A stretch of 64,000 nucleotides of DNA from Elymus sibiricus (GCA_039707655.1 CM077676.1:183764936-183828935), one strand, 5' to 3'; positions 36,801 to 49,299 are shown, counted from the stretch's first letter. Notes: generated by a model not told the origin, from the letters alone. Numbers and translations: made by a program.

Positions 36801-37139
36801 TCAGGAAAATAAATCCTAAAACTTGAACTATTTTTCAGAGGCAAAATAAATATTTTATAAAAATCATTTTTTTTGAAAATTCAAATAAAATCCAAATTTG
36901 ACTTTCAAATCTTTTGGCATTATTTATTCAGACTTTTCGAAGGGTCATGTTACCTCCTCTCATACTTTTTGATCAAAGTATTTTGTCAGGGATTTTTGAA
37001 TGTAATTTTAAATGCCACTTTTGAAATGAAGTCAAATGAAATTTGAAAAAATCCAAATGCCACATCAAATCAACCAAAATGCATAGATGCTTAGCTATAT
37101 TTTGTAAAACATTCCAAACTGCAAATTTGGGATGTTACA
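33809..37139 (-). repeat. 5' LTR of the older chromovirus (3331 bp)
   Basis: The plus strand begins TGCAAAGACC and ends GGATGTTACA, giving TG...CA on both strands. The 3' LTR fragments at 11712-12081 and 21551-22942 match parts of it. It contains an AT-rich stretch (about 35150-35990), a GC-rich block (about 36000-36670) and a TATA box. CGTGG at 37140-37144 is the candidate right target-site duplication, whose partner is not visible. Confidence 0.85.
36445..36451 (-). promoter_or_regulatory. TATA box of the chromovirus LTR
   Basis: Minus-strand TATAAAG in the GC-rich block, also present in the 3' LTR fragment at 22280-22286. Position and conservation suggest the LTR core promoter. Confidence 0.5.
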
Positions 37140-37477
37140 CGTGGAAATATCTTGAATGTTGTGCAAAGAAAACAGACAGACAAGACAATAAGTTCTGCTA
37201 GCACATTAAGTTGACGTACACCCATTTCAAAAAAAAAGTTCAGGCACAAAAATATAATAGGTCACAATCAAATGTATTGGCACATTAGAGCTTCACACCT
37301 ATAGCTCAGATATAACTACTATCTGAGAAGATTCAGCTGTTACCTCGAATGAGAGCACATCCACGCAGCCAGCCCGGCCTCTTCTCCCAAAGAAGCAGTG
37401 GCCTCTACCGCGCGATGGAGTAGGCCCTGTGCCATCCATCGTTCCAAGAAACACGGGGAAAGTCTGACGTTGACTCC
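37140..37477. other. Short stretch of host sequence between two elements
   Basis: 338 bases between the chromovirus and element A, with no ORF or repeat that I recognise. Confidence 0.5.
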
Positions 37478-39037
37478 TGATATGTCTCCAACATATCTAT
37501 AATTTTTTATTGTTCCATGCCATTATAGTATCAATCTTGGATATTTTATGCAATAATATGCTATTTTATATCATTTTTTGGGACTAACCTATTAACCTAG
37601 TGCCCAGTGCCAGTTGCTGTTTTCTGCTTGTTTTTGGTTTTCAGGAAATCAGTACCAAACGAAGTCCAAATTCCATGAAACTTTTTGATGATTTTTTTCT
37701 AGACAAAAGAGACCCAGGAAGCTTCGGGAGGAGGCCAGAAGCCTCACGAGGAAGCCACAAGGCAACAGGGCGCGGCCCCACGGGGCGCGCCCTAATGCCT
37801 TGTGGGCCCCTCGTGGCTCTGTTTGACTTAATTCCACTTCTATAAATTCTCAAATATTGGGAAACCAACAGAGAGCCACCCCGAATAACTTTTCCGCCGC
37901 CGCAAGCCTCTGTTCTTCCGCGATCCCATCTGGAGGACTTTTCCGGTACTCTCTCGGAGGGGGAATCGAACACGGAGGGCTTCTACATCAACCTTACTGC
38001 CCTTCCGATGATGTGTGAGTAGTTTACCATAGACCTACGGGTCCATAGCTAGTAGCTAGATGGCTTCTTCTCTCTCTTTGATCTTCAATACAATGTTCTC
38101 CTCGATGTTCTTGGAGTTGTATCCGATGTAATCTTCTTTTGCGGTGTGTTTGTTGGGATCCGATGAATTGTGGGTTTATGATCAGATTATTCATGAGAAA
38201 TATTTGAGTCTTCTCTGAACTCTTTTATGCATGATTGTTATAGCTTTGTATTTCTCTCCAATCTATCCGTTTGGTTTGGCCAACTAGATTGATTTATCTT
38301 GCAATGGGAGAGGTGCTTTGTGATGGGTTCAATCTTGCGGTGTTCTACATCCCAGTGACAGAAAGGGACAAGACACATATTTTTATTATTTCCATCAAGG
38401 ATAAAAAGATGGGGTTTAATCATATTGCTTGAGTTTACTTTGTCTACATCATGTCATCTTGCTTAAGGCGTTACTCTGTTTTCATTAACTTAATACCCTA
38501 GATGCATGCTGGATAGGGGTCAATGGGTGGAATAATAGTAGTAGATGCAGGCAGGAGTCAGTCTACTTGTCTCGGACGTGATGCCTATATACATGATCAT
38601 TGCCTTGAATATTATCATAACTATGCGCTTTTCTATCAATTGCCCAACAGTAATTTGTTTACCCACCGTATGCTATGTGTTCAAGAGAGAAGCCTCTAGT
38701 GAAAACTATGGCCCCCGGGTCTGCTTTTATCATATATTAAAATCCAAAAGTACATTGCTGCAGTTTTATTTCCTTTCTTTTATTTTGCAATTTACTTTTC
38801 TATCTATCACTATCAGAATTAATCCTTTCTAGTAACCGCTAAGGGGATTGACAACCCTCTTATTTCGGTTGGGTGCAAGTGTTTGCTTTTGTGTATGTAG
38901 GTGCTGCTAACAAGGTTCTGTGTGGTTCTCCTACTGGATTGATAACCTTGGTTCTTAACTGAGGGAAATACTTATCTCTATTGTACTGCATCATCCTCTC
39001 CTCTTCGGGGAAATCCCAACGCAGTTTACAAGTAGCA
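37478..39037 (+). repeat. 5' LTR of element A (1560 bp)
   Basis: It begins TGATATGTCTCC and ends AAGTAGCA. A TATAAATT at 37841-37848 is the probable core promoter. Related LTRs are at 42949, 49300 and 59156. Confidence 0.85.
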
Positions 39038-39048
39038 GGAAGAATTTC

Positions 39049-39066
39049 TGGCGCTATTGCCGGGGA
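39049..39066 (+). other. Primer binding site of element A
   Basis: TGGCGCTATTGCCGGGGA, 11 bases after the LTR, close to the site TGGCGCTGTTGTCGGGGA of element B. Confidence 0.75.
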
Positions 39067-39249
39067 GACATCACCACAACCTATCAAGTACCTTCGCATA
39101 AACTATCATCTACTTGCTCTTATTTTCATTTGCCTTTTATTCACATTTGCCTCTCGTTTTCATCTCTCCCACTTCTAAAATAATTTTACAAAAACACAAA
39201 AATATTTTTGTTCGCTTGTTTACTAGTTTGCTTGCTTGAAACTGCCATC

Positions 39250-40137
39250 ATGTTTGAGCTCGAAAAAGTTATTGTAGAAAGTGCTAGTGAGGATAGTACT
39301 AATGAATCTCTTGAGGAAAAATTTAAATCTTTCAATATTAATCATGATCCTCTTGAGGACAGAGCTCCACCCACTTTTAAAATCAAAGTCTATCATGTGG
39401 GTAGTGGGAATATTATTGTTAAAAATGTTGTGCAAGAATTTTTCAACTGTGCGGGAGTCATACCCATAATAAAAGAGTCTATTCTTGACAAAACAAATTG
39501 CTATGTGGATGCTATTGCTATGCTTGTGGTTAAGTTAGAATGAATTTTTTTGCACATTCATCCCGCGTTGCAAAAGATATTCTATGAGCTTCCCAATATC
39601 CATAATCTTAGAATTAAAAAGATACCCACAATCATCCTTATGCATGAATTTGATTATATAATTAAAGAAGCTAGGGACAAATTTTCTTTCTATAATAGAT
39701 TTTGAGCATCCCCCTATAGAGTAAATTCTTCATGATAAAGACACTATACGTAGGTTGGAATCTAAGGATTATTTTGCTTATTGAGAAAACATTAGGAGAA
39801 GGGTTCCCTATGCTGAAGTAATTAAAACCTTGTACCATAACGCTTGTGATAAATTTGAATGGATTAATAAGGGAATTGATGAGGGATTTAGTGAAGAATG
39901 GTTCAAAGGTATGGCTAGAGATCCGATTGATGATGAGATACATGTGTTTTGTATGAAGATGTTTATGGTGATCATTCTGAGTTTGAAGTTATGAATGTCA
40001 AAGTCACTGAACAAAGTCCCTTCAAGTATTTAAGCTCCCCTACTAGAAAAGAAGAGCATGAAAGTAGAGAATTAATGAGAAAACTTTTGGACAATTTAAT
40101 TAAAAAGGATTTGGGAATGAAGGATGACAATACTTGA
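39250..40137 (+). pseudogene. Decayed ORF of element A, homologous to that of element B, function unknown
   Basis: ATG 39250 begins MFELEKVIVESASE. The frame stays open to a TGA at 39541 and then shows recognisable pieces broken by stops and frameshifts: FYELPNIHN and LMHEFDYIIKEARDKFSFY, parallel to FYELPVINN and LMNEFDYIVREAREIFDFY in element B. A last open piece runs 39949-40137. No zinc knuckle, protease or other retroviral motif is visible. It is followed by the phrase GCACTTGTTGGGAGG, a landmark in this element group that also recurs in B near 58205-58220. Confidence 0.65.
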
Positions 40138-42948
40138 AACTATGCATTATGCCTAGCTAGGGGCATAAAACAATAGCACTTGTTGGGAGGGAACCCAATA
40201 TGTATCTTAAATTTTTGCTTTGTTTTCTGTTTTGTGAGTTTGCACAATTGTAGCTTCTGTTATGATTGTGATTTTTTTATTTTAATTAGTGTTTGTGCCA
40301 AGTAATGCCTTTGGGATGATTTGGATGATAGTATAATTGATGTTGTTTGGAAAACAGAAAGTTCTGCGTCTAGTATTTGATTTTTAGTTCTATACTGGAG
40401 AGTCAGAAAAATCTGAAAGTTTTACACAGTATTGGTATATGAATTTTTTACATTTTCCTAATTTTTCGGAATGTTTGGAGTTACAAAAGTATGGTTTTTA
40501 AATAGATCTTTACAGACTGTTCTGTTTTAGACAGATTCTGTTTTTGTTGCATAGTTTGCTTATTTTGATGAATCTATGGATCGTATTGGGGGGTATGAGT
40601 CATGGAGAAGTTGGAGTACAGTATCATTATGCTAATATTAAATATGAATCAATTTACAACAGTACCTAAAGGTTAAGATTTATTTGTTATAGTAACGGAT
40701 CTCACGGGGTTTCTGTTGAGTTTTGTGTGCTGAAGTTTTCAAGTTTTGGGTGAGACCAGGATGGATGAAGGAATAAGGAATGGCAAGAGCCTAAGCTTGG
40801 GGATGCCCAAGGCACCCCAAGGTAATATTCAAGGAAGACTCAAGCGTCTAAGCTTGGGGATGCCCCGGATGGCATCCCCTTTTTATTCTACAATCTATCG
40901 GTATATCACTTGGAGCTATATTTTTATTCATCACATGATATGTGTTTTACTTGGAGCGTCTTGTGCTATAGTTTTGTTTTCTTTGTTTGCTTTTTAGTTT
41001 GCCACAATCATCTTTGCTGAACACACCTTTTTGAGAGGGACACACATTATTCGTGATTTTTTAGAATACTCTATGTGCTTCACTTATATCTTTTGAGCTA
41101 GGCAGTTGCTCTAGTGCTTCACTTATATCTTTTAGAGCACGTCGGTGATTATATTTTAAAGAAATAGTTGCACTCTCATGCTTCACTTATACCTTTTTGA
41201 GAGTCTAATAATTAGCAATGGTAATATGCATGGGTTATGAATTTGGTCCTAATATGACAGGTATTCAAGAGGGATACAATAAAAACTTTCATATAGATCA
41301 CTGAATATGATAAGTTTGATTCCTTGCAATAGTTTTGCGATATTAAGATCGTAATATGTGGGAGGTGCTAGTAGATAATTGTGGTTTAGTAAGAATATTG
41401 GTTTTAAAGTTTGTGATTCCCGAAGCATGCACGTATGGTCTGTCGTTATGCTATGAAGTTGGAGCATGATTTATTCTTGATTGTCTTCCTTTGCGTGGTG
41501 GTCGGGGGCGCGCGATGGTTAGCTCCTACCAGCCTCCCCCCTAGGGGCATGCGTAGTAGTACTTTGCTTCGAGGGCTAATAAACTTTCGCAATAAGTATG
41601 TGAGTTTTTTATGACTAATGTGAGTCCATGGATTATACGCACTCTCACCTTTTTGCAATTTGCTAGCCTCTTCGGTACCGTGCATTGCCCTTTCTCATCT
41701 TGAGAGTTGGTGCAAACTTCGCTGGTGCATCCAAACCCCGTGATATGATACGCACTATCACACATAAGCCTCCTTATATCTTCCTCAAAACAGCCACCAT
41801 ACCTACCTATTATGGCATTTCCATAGCCATTCCGAGATATATTGCCATGCAGCTTCCACCGTTCTTTTTATATGACACACATCATCATTGTCTTATTGCT
41901 ATGCATGATCATATAGCTGACATAGTATTTGTGGCTCAGCCACCGTTCATCATTTTCATACATGTTACGCTAGTATCATTGCACATCCTGGTACACTTCT
42001 AGAAGCATTCATATAGAGTCATATTTGTTCTAGTATCGAGTTGTAATTTTTGAGTTGTAAGTAAATAGAAGTGTGATGATCATCATTATTAGAGCATTGT
42101 CCTAGTGAGATAAAAAAGGGCCAAAAAGAGCCCAGCGAAAAAAAATGAGAGAAAAGGAGAGAAGGGGCAGTGTTACTATCTTTTGCCATGCTTGTGCTTC
42201 AAAGTAGCACCATGTTTTTCATATAGAGAGTCTCCTATGTTGTCACTTTCATATACTAGTGGGATTTTTTTTTCATTATAGAACTTGGCTTGTATATTCC
42301 GATGATGGGCTTCCTCAAATGCCCGAGGTCTTCATGAGCAAGCAAGTTGGATGCACACCCACTTAGTTTTATTTTTGAGCTTTCATACACTTATAGCTCT
42401 TAGTGCATCCGTTGCATGACAATCCCTACTCCTCGCATTGACATCAATTGATGGGCATCTCCATAGCCAGTTGATTAGCCTCGTCGATGTGAGACTATCT
42501 TCTCTTTTTGACTTCCCCTTATTAATCTCTATCATAATTCTATTCCACCCATAGTGCTATATCCATGGCTTGCGCTCATGTATTGCATGGGTGTTGAAAA
42601 AGCTGAAGCACGTTAAAAAGTATGAACCAATTGCTTGATTGTCTCCGGGGTTGTGCATGATAAATACTTTATGTTAAGAAGATGGTGCAAGACAGGATTA
42701 TATGATTTTCTAGGGATAACTTTCTTTAGCATTTTTATTTTGAAAGGCATGATTGTTTGTTAGTATGCCTGAGTATTGATGTCTTTATATCAAATTATAG
42801 ACTATTGCCTTGAATCACTCGGATCTTAATATTCATACTGTAAAACAGAATTACACGATGAAACTAGTTAGGTAGCATTCCACATCAAAAATTCTATTTT
42901 TATCATTTACCTACTCGAGGACGAGCAGGAATTAAGCTTGGAGATGCT
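40138..42948 (+). other. Non-coding internal region of element A
   Basis: About 2.8 kb without credible genes. Its inverted counterpart in element B (50866-52891) shares long stretches, for example the thrice-repeated TTCACTTATA-CTTTTGAG-type phrase near 41070-41200. The plus-strand purine-rich phrase AAGCTTGGAGATGCT (42935-42949) precedes the 3' LTR. Confidence 0.6.
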
Positions 42949-44464
42949 TGATACGTCTCCAACGTATCTATAATTTTGGATTGTTCCAAGCTATTATAGT
43001 ATCAATCTTGGATGTTTTATATGCAATAATATGCTATTTTATATCATTTTTTCAGACTAACCTATTAACCTAGTGCCCAGTGCCAGTTGCTGTTTTCTGC
43101 TTGTTTTTGGTTTTTCAGGAAATCAGTACGAAACGAAGTCCAAATGCCACAAAACTTTTTGACGATTTTTTTCTGGACAAAAGAGACCTTGGAAGCTTCA
43201 GGAGGAGGCCAGAAGCCTCACGAGGAAGCCACAAGGCAACAGGGCACGACCCTAGGGGGTGCGCCCTGATGCCTTGTGGGCCCCACGTGGCTCCATTTGA
43301 CCTAATTCCACTTCTATAAATTCTAAAATATTGGGAAACCAACAAAGAGCCAACCCGAATAACTTTTCCGCCGCCGCAAGCCTCTGTTCTTCCGTGATCC
43401 CATCTGGAGGCCTTTTCCGGTACTCTGTCAGAGGGGGAATCGATCATGGAGGGCTTCTACATCAACCTTGCTACCCTTCCGATGATGTGTGAGTAGTTTA
43501 CCGCAGACCTACGGGTCCATAGCAAGTAGCTACATGGTTCTTCTCTCTCTTTGATCTTCAATACAATGTTCTCCTCGATGTTCTTGGAGTTCTATCTGAT
43601 GTAATCTTCTTTTGTGGTGTGTTTGTTGGGATCCGATGAATTGTGGGTTTATGATCAGATTATTCATGAGAAATATTTGAGTCTTCTCTGAACTCTTTTA
43701 TGCATGATTGTTATAGCATTGTATTTCTCTCCGATCTATGTGTTTTGTTTGGCCAACTAGATTGATTTATCTTGCAATGGGAGAGGTGCTTTGTGATGGG
43801 TTCAATCTTGCGGTGTTCTATATCCCAGTGAAAGAAAGGGACAAGACACGTATTTGTATTGTTGCCATTAAGGATAAAAAGATGGGGTTCAATCATATTG
43901 CTTGAGTTTACTTTGTCTACATCATGTCATCTTTCTTAAGGCGTTACTCTGTTTTCATTAACTTAATACCCTAGTTGCATGCTGGATAGCGGTCAATGGG
44001 TGGAGTAATAGTAGTAGATGCAGGCAGGAGTCAGTCTACTTGTCTCAGACGTGATGCCTATATACATGATCATTGCCTTGAATATTGTCATAACTATGTG
44101 CTTTTCTATCAATTGCCCAACAGTAATTTGTTTACCCACCGTATGCTATGTGTTCAAGAGAGAAGCCTCTAGTGAAAACTATGGTCCCCGGGTCTACTTT
44201 TATCATATATTAAAATCCAAAAATTCCTTGCTGCAGTTTTATTTCTTTTCTTTTATTTTGCAATTTACTTTTCTATCTATCACTATCAGAATTAATCCTT
44301 GCAAGTAACCGCTAAGGGGATTGACAACCCTCTTATTTGCGTTGGGTGCAAGTGTTTGCTTTTGTGTGTGTAGGTGCTGCTAATGAAGTTCTGTGTGGTT
44401 CTCCTACTAGATTGATAACCTTGGTTCTTAACTGAGGGTCATCCTTTCCTCTTCGGGGAAATCC
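42949..44464 (+). repeat. 3' LTR of element A, truncated at its end
   Basis: It begins TGATACGTCTCC. Against the 5' LTR it lacks about 28 bases after AACTGAGGG (near 44438) and the last 20 or so bases after GGGGAAATCC. TATAAA lies at 43315-43320. Genic sequence starts directly at 44465. Confidence 0.8.
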
Positions 44465-45206
44465 TATAATGGACGTCGTCGACGGACCCCGACACCAGCG
44501 GCGGCGGCAGGACTTCGATTGATAGATTGACCAATTCTTCGACTTGCACGAAGACTCGATACAGGTACATACCTAACGTGGTCCGCGGTGGCCTTGGTGG
44601 CGACAAATAGTACAGCCCCAGTTCCTGCACCGGTATCTCAACACCAATCACCTTCGGTATAGTGGACGGCCTCTTCATCCATGCCATAACCGTCAGAGCC
44701 CAGCTGTCTGGAGGAACAAACATACTTAAGAGCTCACCTCCTAGGTCGTTGATAAGCTCATTCATGGACTCGTTGTGCCAAGCCCGTCGAGGCATGCCGT
44801 GGAAGGTAAGCTTTGTTAAAAACTCAAGCTCAGAGGGCACCGAGCCCCATCATGGGTGCCACCAATCGAAGCTCACCAATGCACCATTGCAGAACAAACG
44901 CCGGGAAGATTCGAACACACGACTGCAGTCGGAAGTTGTCTGGAACCTGACGAAGAAATTAGTCGGTGGCGGACAGACTTCGACGAGCAAGTCACTTATT
45001 TGGATGCCGTGCGCAATGCCAAGAGCTTTGACAAGGTCCTTCGGCGAGACGGGAGGCCGGTCGCCGTTGATGGTTACCATCAACACTTTGCTGGCAAACT
45101 GGTCGTCTAGTGCCGCCATGCCACTGTTGAGAGATAGCACACGGCGCCCGAAGGCAGGACAGACCTCAGGATCTCCGACTCGGAGATCCGCATTGACCGG
45201 CGACAT
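44465..45206 (-). pseudogene. DUF4283-like grass protein, truncated by element A, one nonsense codon
   Basis: The likely start is ATG 45206-45204 (MSPVNADLRVGDPEV). An N-terminal domain reads FASKVLMVTINGDRPP, FFVRFQTTSDCSRVFESS and GALVSFDWWHP, the layout of DUF4283-type proteins that are abundant in wheat. One in-frame TGA follows WWHP near 44849; the frame then continues as WGSVPSELEFL through MPRRAWHNESMNELINDLGG and VMAWMKRPSTIPKVIGVEIP. After VDDVHY the frame enters the element A LTR and stops at 44439, so the C-terminus is lost. Function of the family is unclear; a nucleic-acid-related role is usually assumed. Family assignment is by pattern memory, so moderate. Confidence 0.5.
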
Positions 45207-46019
45207 GATAGTGCGCTTGAGTACAGGGAGTAGAGGAGGGGGATTTGGGGGAACTGGAGTAGGAATAGAGATTCCAGAGATGGGGGAGGGGTGGGGGATT
45301 GGGGATGAAGAGGTAGCATGAATTTCAAACACGCGCCAATATGCTCTCGCCACGTAAGCGCACGAAAACACCGGTGGCACCCACACATGTCAGCCTAAGA
45401 GTCCTATTTGTTTGAGCGCCCGGCCTCAGAGTTCATAATTGGCATGTTTGGCATTGCGTTACTACTCGGCCCATATTCAACAACACCTCACATTGGCCCA
45501 CACAAGTGCACATGAACGAAAAGTCACTGAGCTCAAATTATAACTTGAAAAAAGGAACCCTAAACCCTCATTTAGCCCATCAGCAGTTCGAAACAAAAAA
45601 CAGTTCGAAACAATGATATATACAACATGCAAACACTGAGTACTACTGACATAAACAGCGAGATATGAAAGTTCATAAGAACTCTTACTACACCACCAAA
45701 ACGCACCCATCTGCAGCGCTCAGACTCTCGTGAACCAGATACAAATCACAAAGTTCTAATGAGAGCGAATTAGTACATAGTAAGAGTGACATAGACGAGG
45801 ATGACCAAATTACAAGGAGTCTGCATAACAAAAGAGAACACTAACCATCCAGAAGAAGCAGCAAAGACATCAAGTCATTCGAAGAGGGATGATCCATCAC
45901 CATCATAATTTGCAGCCCCCCTTTAGCCACATGTGATTCGGAGACACCAGGACTACACCCTTTCGATGCAACAGCCCCATTACCTATCAACCTGAAGGCT
46001 TGAACCACATCACTACCTG
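45207..46019. other. Intergenic sequence between two pseudogenes
   Basis: No credible ORF. 45700-46019 may contain the 3' untranslated part of the F-box pseudogene, which ends at 46020 on the minus strand. 45207-45390 is the probable 5' region of the DUF4283-like pseudogene; an open frame extends there, but only with a non-ATG start. Confidence 0.4.
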
Positions 46020-48099
46020 TCAGAGTTGAGACATCCAAGGATCAAAGTTAATACAGATACCTTTCTCATTCTCACCTTCATTTGGTTGCATGCTGTATCG
46101 TTGACAATCAGGGACAGCTGATCCCGTAGACCTGGGGTTCACCGTGTACACACAGTTTTCCCTAGCAAACAGAGCCTCTCTGCCATCAGGATCCTTGAAG
46201 GTGATCTCCTGGTTAATCGGACAATTGAGCCCGAGAAACAGAGAGTGTGAACCAAGGCTGTTTACCTGCCTCCCACTCAAAAATCCTGAAGGCCCCAACA
46301 AGCTGGTATCCTACTCATAGACGTAACAACTATTCTCCAGATACTCACATATTTGACGCTACTTGTACACAGTGGGACTTTTGCAATATAATACTGCCGG
46401 CTCATGCATGTGAATGATCATCAGTCATTCGTTGTCATCTGATCGAGTGAGGAACCAGTTGTGCTTCCTTGATTTCGGCAAAGGTGGTGTGATTACAAAG
46501 GGCAGGGCCCATATGAACACTGCATCATATAGAAAAGGAGACAAAAAGGATAGGCATTGTTAATGTAAGATCAGCATTGTTCAGAGTATGAGTAGGATAA
46601 TGTAAGAAACATCTTTGATCTGTCCCAGTTGGAACTGAGAGGAAAATAGAGGGAAATGTATACTGGGGTCAAAAATATAGCAGTGCCATGCATGGTTATA
46701 CTCATGTTATCTCACAATCGATTCTTCACATGAAACTAACACGCCATGCATGTTATGTAGTCATGTTCTGTTCTCACAAATAAATTCTTCAGAGGAAACT
46801 AACACACCATACATTGTTATATACTCATGTTCTGTGTGCAAAATTCTTGTGAGGATATTATTCTAGCCATTGATTGCTGAAGGGCGAATATAGGTATGTA
46901 GACATGGTAAGCATCACAGGATTTCACTACTTCCAAATATAGAGTTTTCCATATGCACTTTTACTTCCCTAATGTATGGTTAGATGAAACCAACAGTGTT
47001 ATGCATGTTTCTACATCATGAAAATGAGGAAAATAACATTGCTATTGATACACACTCATATTTAGTAGTATAAAGATTACTATAAAGTTAGGAGAATATC
47101 CATATCTTCCTTACCTGTTTGATTATTCAAGGGTACAAATTGGCTGTATAGACATGGTCATAATAACATGATTTAACTACTTCCAAATATAGAGATTACC
47201 ATTCGGACTTTCAAATTTCCCTATTTTATTTCGTGATTTACGGCATCCCTAATACATTGCCATAGTTCTACTCAAATTCTGTTGTAACAGGGATATGCCA
47301 ATCATCACAAAAGTTCAAACAATGTCATGGCATTATCATTAAAATCAGACGAAAACAACTTACACACGGCGTCCCAGCAATAAGTGGTGCCATCTGCATT
47401 GTCGATTGCATAGATGATGCCATTGCGTTCAATAGCATCACAGAACTGTGGACCACCATCGATGCAGCGCTGCGAGGGGAGTTGTGTCCACCTACAGCCG
47501 GCACCGCCGCAAAGATAGGCGAGTCCGCAGTCGTACAAGGCAATTAGCTTGAAGTCTATGTAATTCCCAGATGGCGTGGGCACTTGGCAGATTACAACCT
47601 TCAGCAAAACAAGGTCTGTCCAGCTGGCATGGTAATCTACAGGACGTGGGCCATGATGGAAAATCCCTATATGATCCAAGGGAGGAAGGATAATCTGATA
47701 GGAGGTGTGGACGTTCACGAGCACCCACTTGTTCCGGTATTCTCTGACGACAGCCATCCAGTGGGAGTTCAAGCCGACCCAGTACATACCTGACAAGAAG
47801 TTTCGGGTGATGGTGGTTGGATCGAAGTCGAGGGGCATGATGTACGCTTCCGTATAATGGTGACAATGGTGAGTATAGTGGTGAGCACGCCATCCCACAA
47901 GAGCAGATAGTAGCCAATAGGTTGTCTTGAAAATCTCAGGACTCACCTCGACGATGGTCACGTGCAAGTCCCTCGTGCATGCAGCCAGCCGCACGGCGCT
48001 GAACATATCCATACGCGAACAACAAAGGTGGAGGATATCACTAGGGAGATCGCTCCAGCCGCGGCTCATACGGATGTTGCGCGGTTCGGGTTCGGCCAT
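46020..48099 (-). pseudogene. F-box protein with DUF295 domain, two exons, three nonsense codons in exon 2
   Basis: Exon 1 is 48099-47364, starting ATG 48099-48097 (MAEPEPRNIRMSRGW). The F-box lies at about residues 15-46 (WSDLPSDILHLCCSRMDMFS); a DUF295 repeat region follows (AYIMPLDFDPTTITRNFLSG, LVLLKVVICQVPTPSG). The donor GTAAGT starts at 47363; the acceptor GATGCAG ends at 46520. The splice keeps frame and continues LFIWALPFVITPPLP through NSLGSHSLFLGLNCPINQ and ENCVYTV to a stop at 46020. The full product would be about 411 residues, normal for this family. In-frame stops at 46425-46427 (TGA), 46359-46361 (TAG) and 46311-46313 (TAG) lie in exon 2. F-box proteins recruit substrates to SCF ubiquitin ligases; the DUF295 part is expected to select the substrate. 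If transcribed, only an exon-1 fragment could be made. Confidence 0.8.
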
Positions 48100-49294
48100 G
48101 GTGGAGTTTTGAAGGTGGTGGTTTTTGGGGCTTTATTTACGGGGAGAAGGCTCTCGGTGCTAGAGCGGCTAGCGAGTAGAATAGTGGTACTGGGGGAGGC
48201 GAGCGAGGCGAGGGTACGCGGGGGCACTATGAGATGAAGAAGAGTGACCTCAGGATCTCCGGCGAGACAGAGATGGAGATGGAGATGGAGTGGTGCTAGG
48301 GTAGAGGGAGACGAGGCGAGGCATGCTGTACAGCGGCGGTGAAAGTGACTGCACAGGGTGAGGCTGACTTTGGTAACCCAAACACGTCGCCTGGACTAGC
48401 ATCACCTCGGGTGCAGGGTCTTGTCAGTTCACTGTGAGGACCGGATGAATAATATTTTGACCAACAATTACTAGACATGTACTACTACTAGTAGTAACAT
48501 AGTACTACAGTAGTATATCGGAAAGAGGTCGTGCTAGCATGCCTCTGGTTCACTTCATCCTCCAGGTAGCATCCATATTGCGAGCAGACCAAAATTCTCG
48601 TGCATGCGGAAGCACAAACAAGGCCTTTTTCTTTTTTGAGGATAACCGCATATTCCTTAACTAGAAAAGGTTACACACATAACACACACGCAGCATCGTC
48701 AAGAAACCACCAAAGGCTTGGGTTCTCGAACTCTCTGCCATGTTCTCTGATAACGCACATGAACTATCTATTGTCCCCCCAAGAAAATGCCTCGGGAATT
48801 AGAGCAAAGTGCAACGGGAAATGCCAAACCGATACGTGTACGTGGAGTAGCACTACAGTATGGGGGAAAAACTGAAATACAAAATGGTTAGCTCTGCGGG
48901 TATTCGAACGCAGAAGTTGTGTCTCGCACACACGCGCCAATATCCATCCGAACCAGCTACGACACATTTTTTAGGCGACATTTTTGTGCAAAGAGATGGA
49001 TATGTTTGTATATCTATTCGTCCACCCAAGTGGGTTTTGCGTAGGTCCCGCCTGTCAGGAGGGGGTGCAGAAATAAAAAGGAATCATAAAATGTTTCGCC
49101 ACGGTGATTCGAAAGAGTGACCTCAACTAGCCAGTGGCACATGTAGCGATAGAAGCATGGGCACGTACACGGACACGTACAACTCCTTTTTTTAGGGGAG
49201 TACCACTCCTACTGTTGAATAATAATCAGTATGCTGCCCGCATAGGCTTTTCATTTTGCAGGTCGGTCTACCTAGCCGTCTAATCAACTGCCTG
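48100..49294. other. Upstream and intergenic sequence next to the F-box pseudogene
   Basis: 48100-48350 should hold the F-box gene promoter; a TAAATAAAG at about 48131-48140 (minus) is a weak TATA candidate. The rest to element B shows no gene, tRNA or element terminus that I recognise. Confidence 0.4.
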
Positions 49295-49299
49295 CATGC
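49295..49299. repeat. Target-site duplication of element B, left
   Basis: CATGC here and at 60708-60712 flank element B exactly. Confidence 0.92.

Larger units (their letters stand above)
11712..37139 (-). mobile_element. Decayed Ty3/gypsy chromovirus (Tekay/Del-like) hosting three insertions
   Basis: Reading right to left: 5' LTR 33809-37139, initiator-Met-type primer site TGGTATCAGAGC at 33793-33804, an extra ORF, gag, protease, reverse transcriptase, RNase H, integrase with C-terminal chromodomain, and the 3' LTR ending inward at 22942. A Reina-like element (24953-30278) splits pol, and a BARE-like copia element (12082-21550) splits the 3' LTR. The left LTR end is replaced by another element. 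The chromodomain (RILDTANRVTRSKIIKFCKV then TWEREEDLRR) and the domain order place it in the chromoviruses; Tekay/Del is the best clade by memory. Many stops and frameshifts make it inactive. Confidence 0.8.
37478..44464 (+). mobile_element. Element A: pol-less Athila-type Ty3/gypsy element
   Basis: The 5' LTR 37478-39037 and 3' LTR 42949-44464 both start TGATA(C/T)GTCTCCAAC. The primer site TGGCGCTATTGCCGGGGA resembles the Asp-tRNA-type site of Athila and related wheat families. The internal region (about 3.9 kb) has one short decayed ORF and no pol domain. The 3' LTR has lost its last bases at the junction with the adjacent pseudogene, so no target-site duplication can be matched. Family names such as Sabrina or WHAM are possible but unverified. 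Confidence 0.8.

Noticed and set aside
48860..48965. Possible tRNA-like sequence (phrase with TTCGAAC)
   Set aside because: No acceptor stem or anticodon arm could be folded around it by eye.
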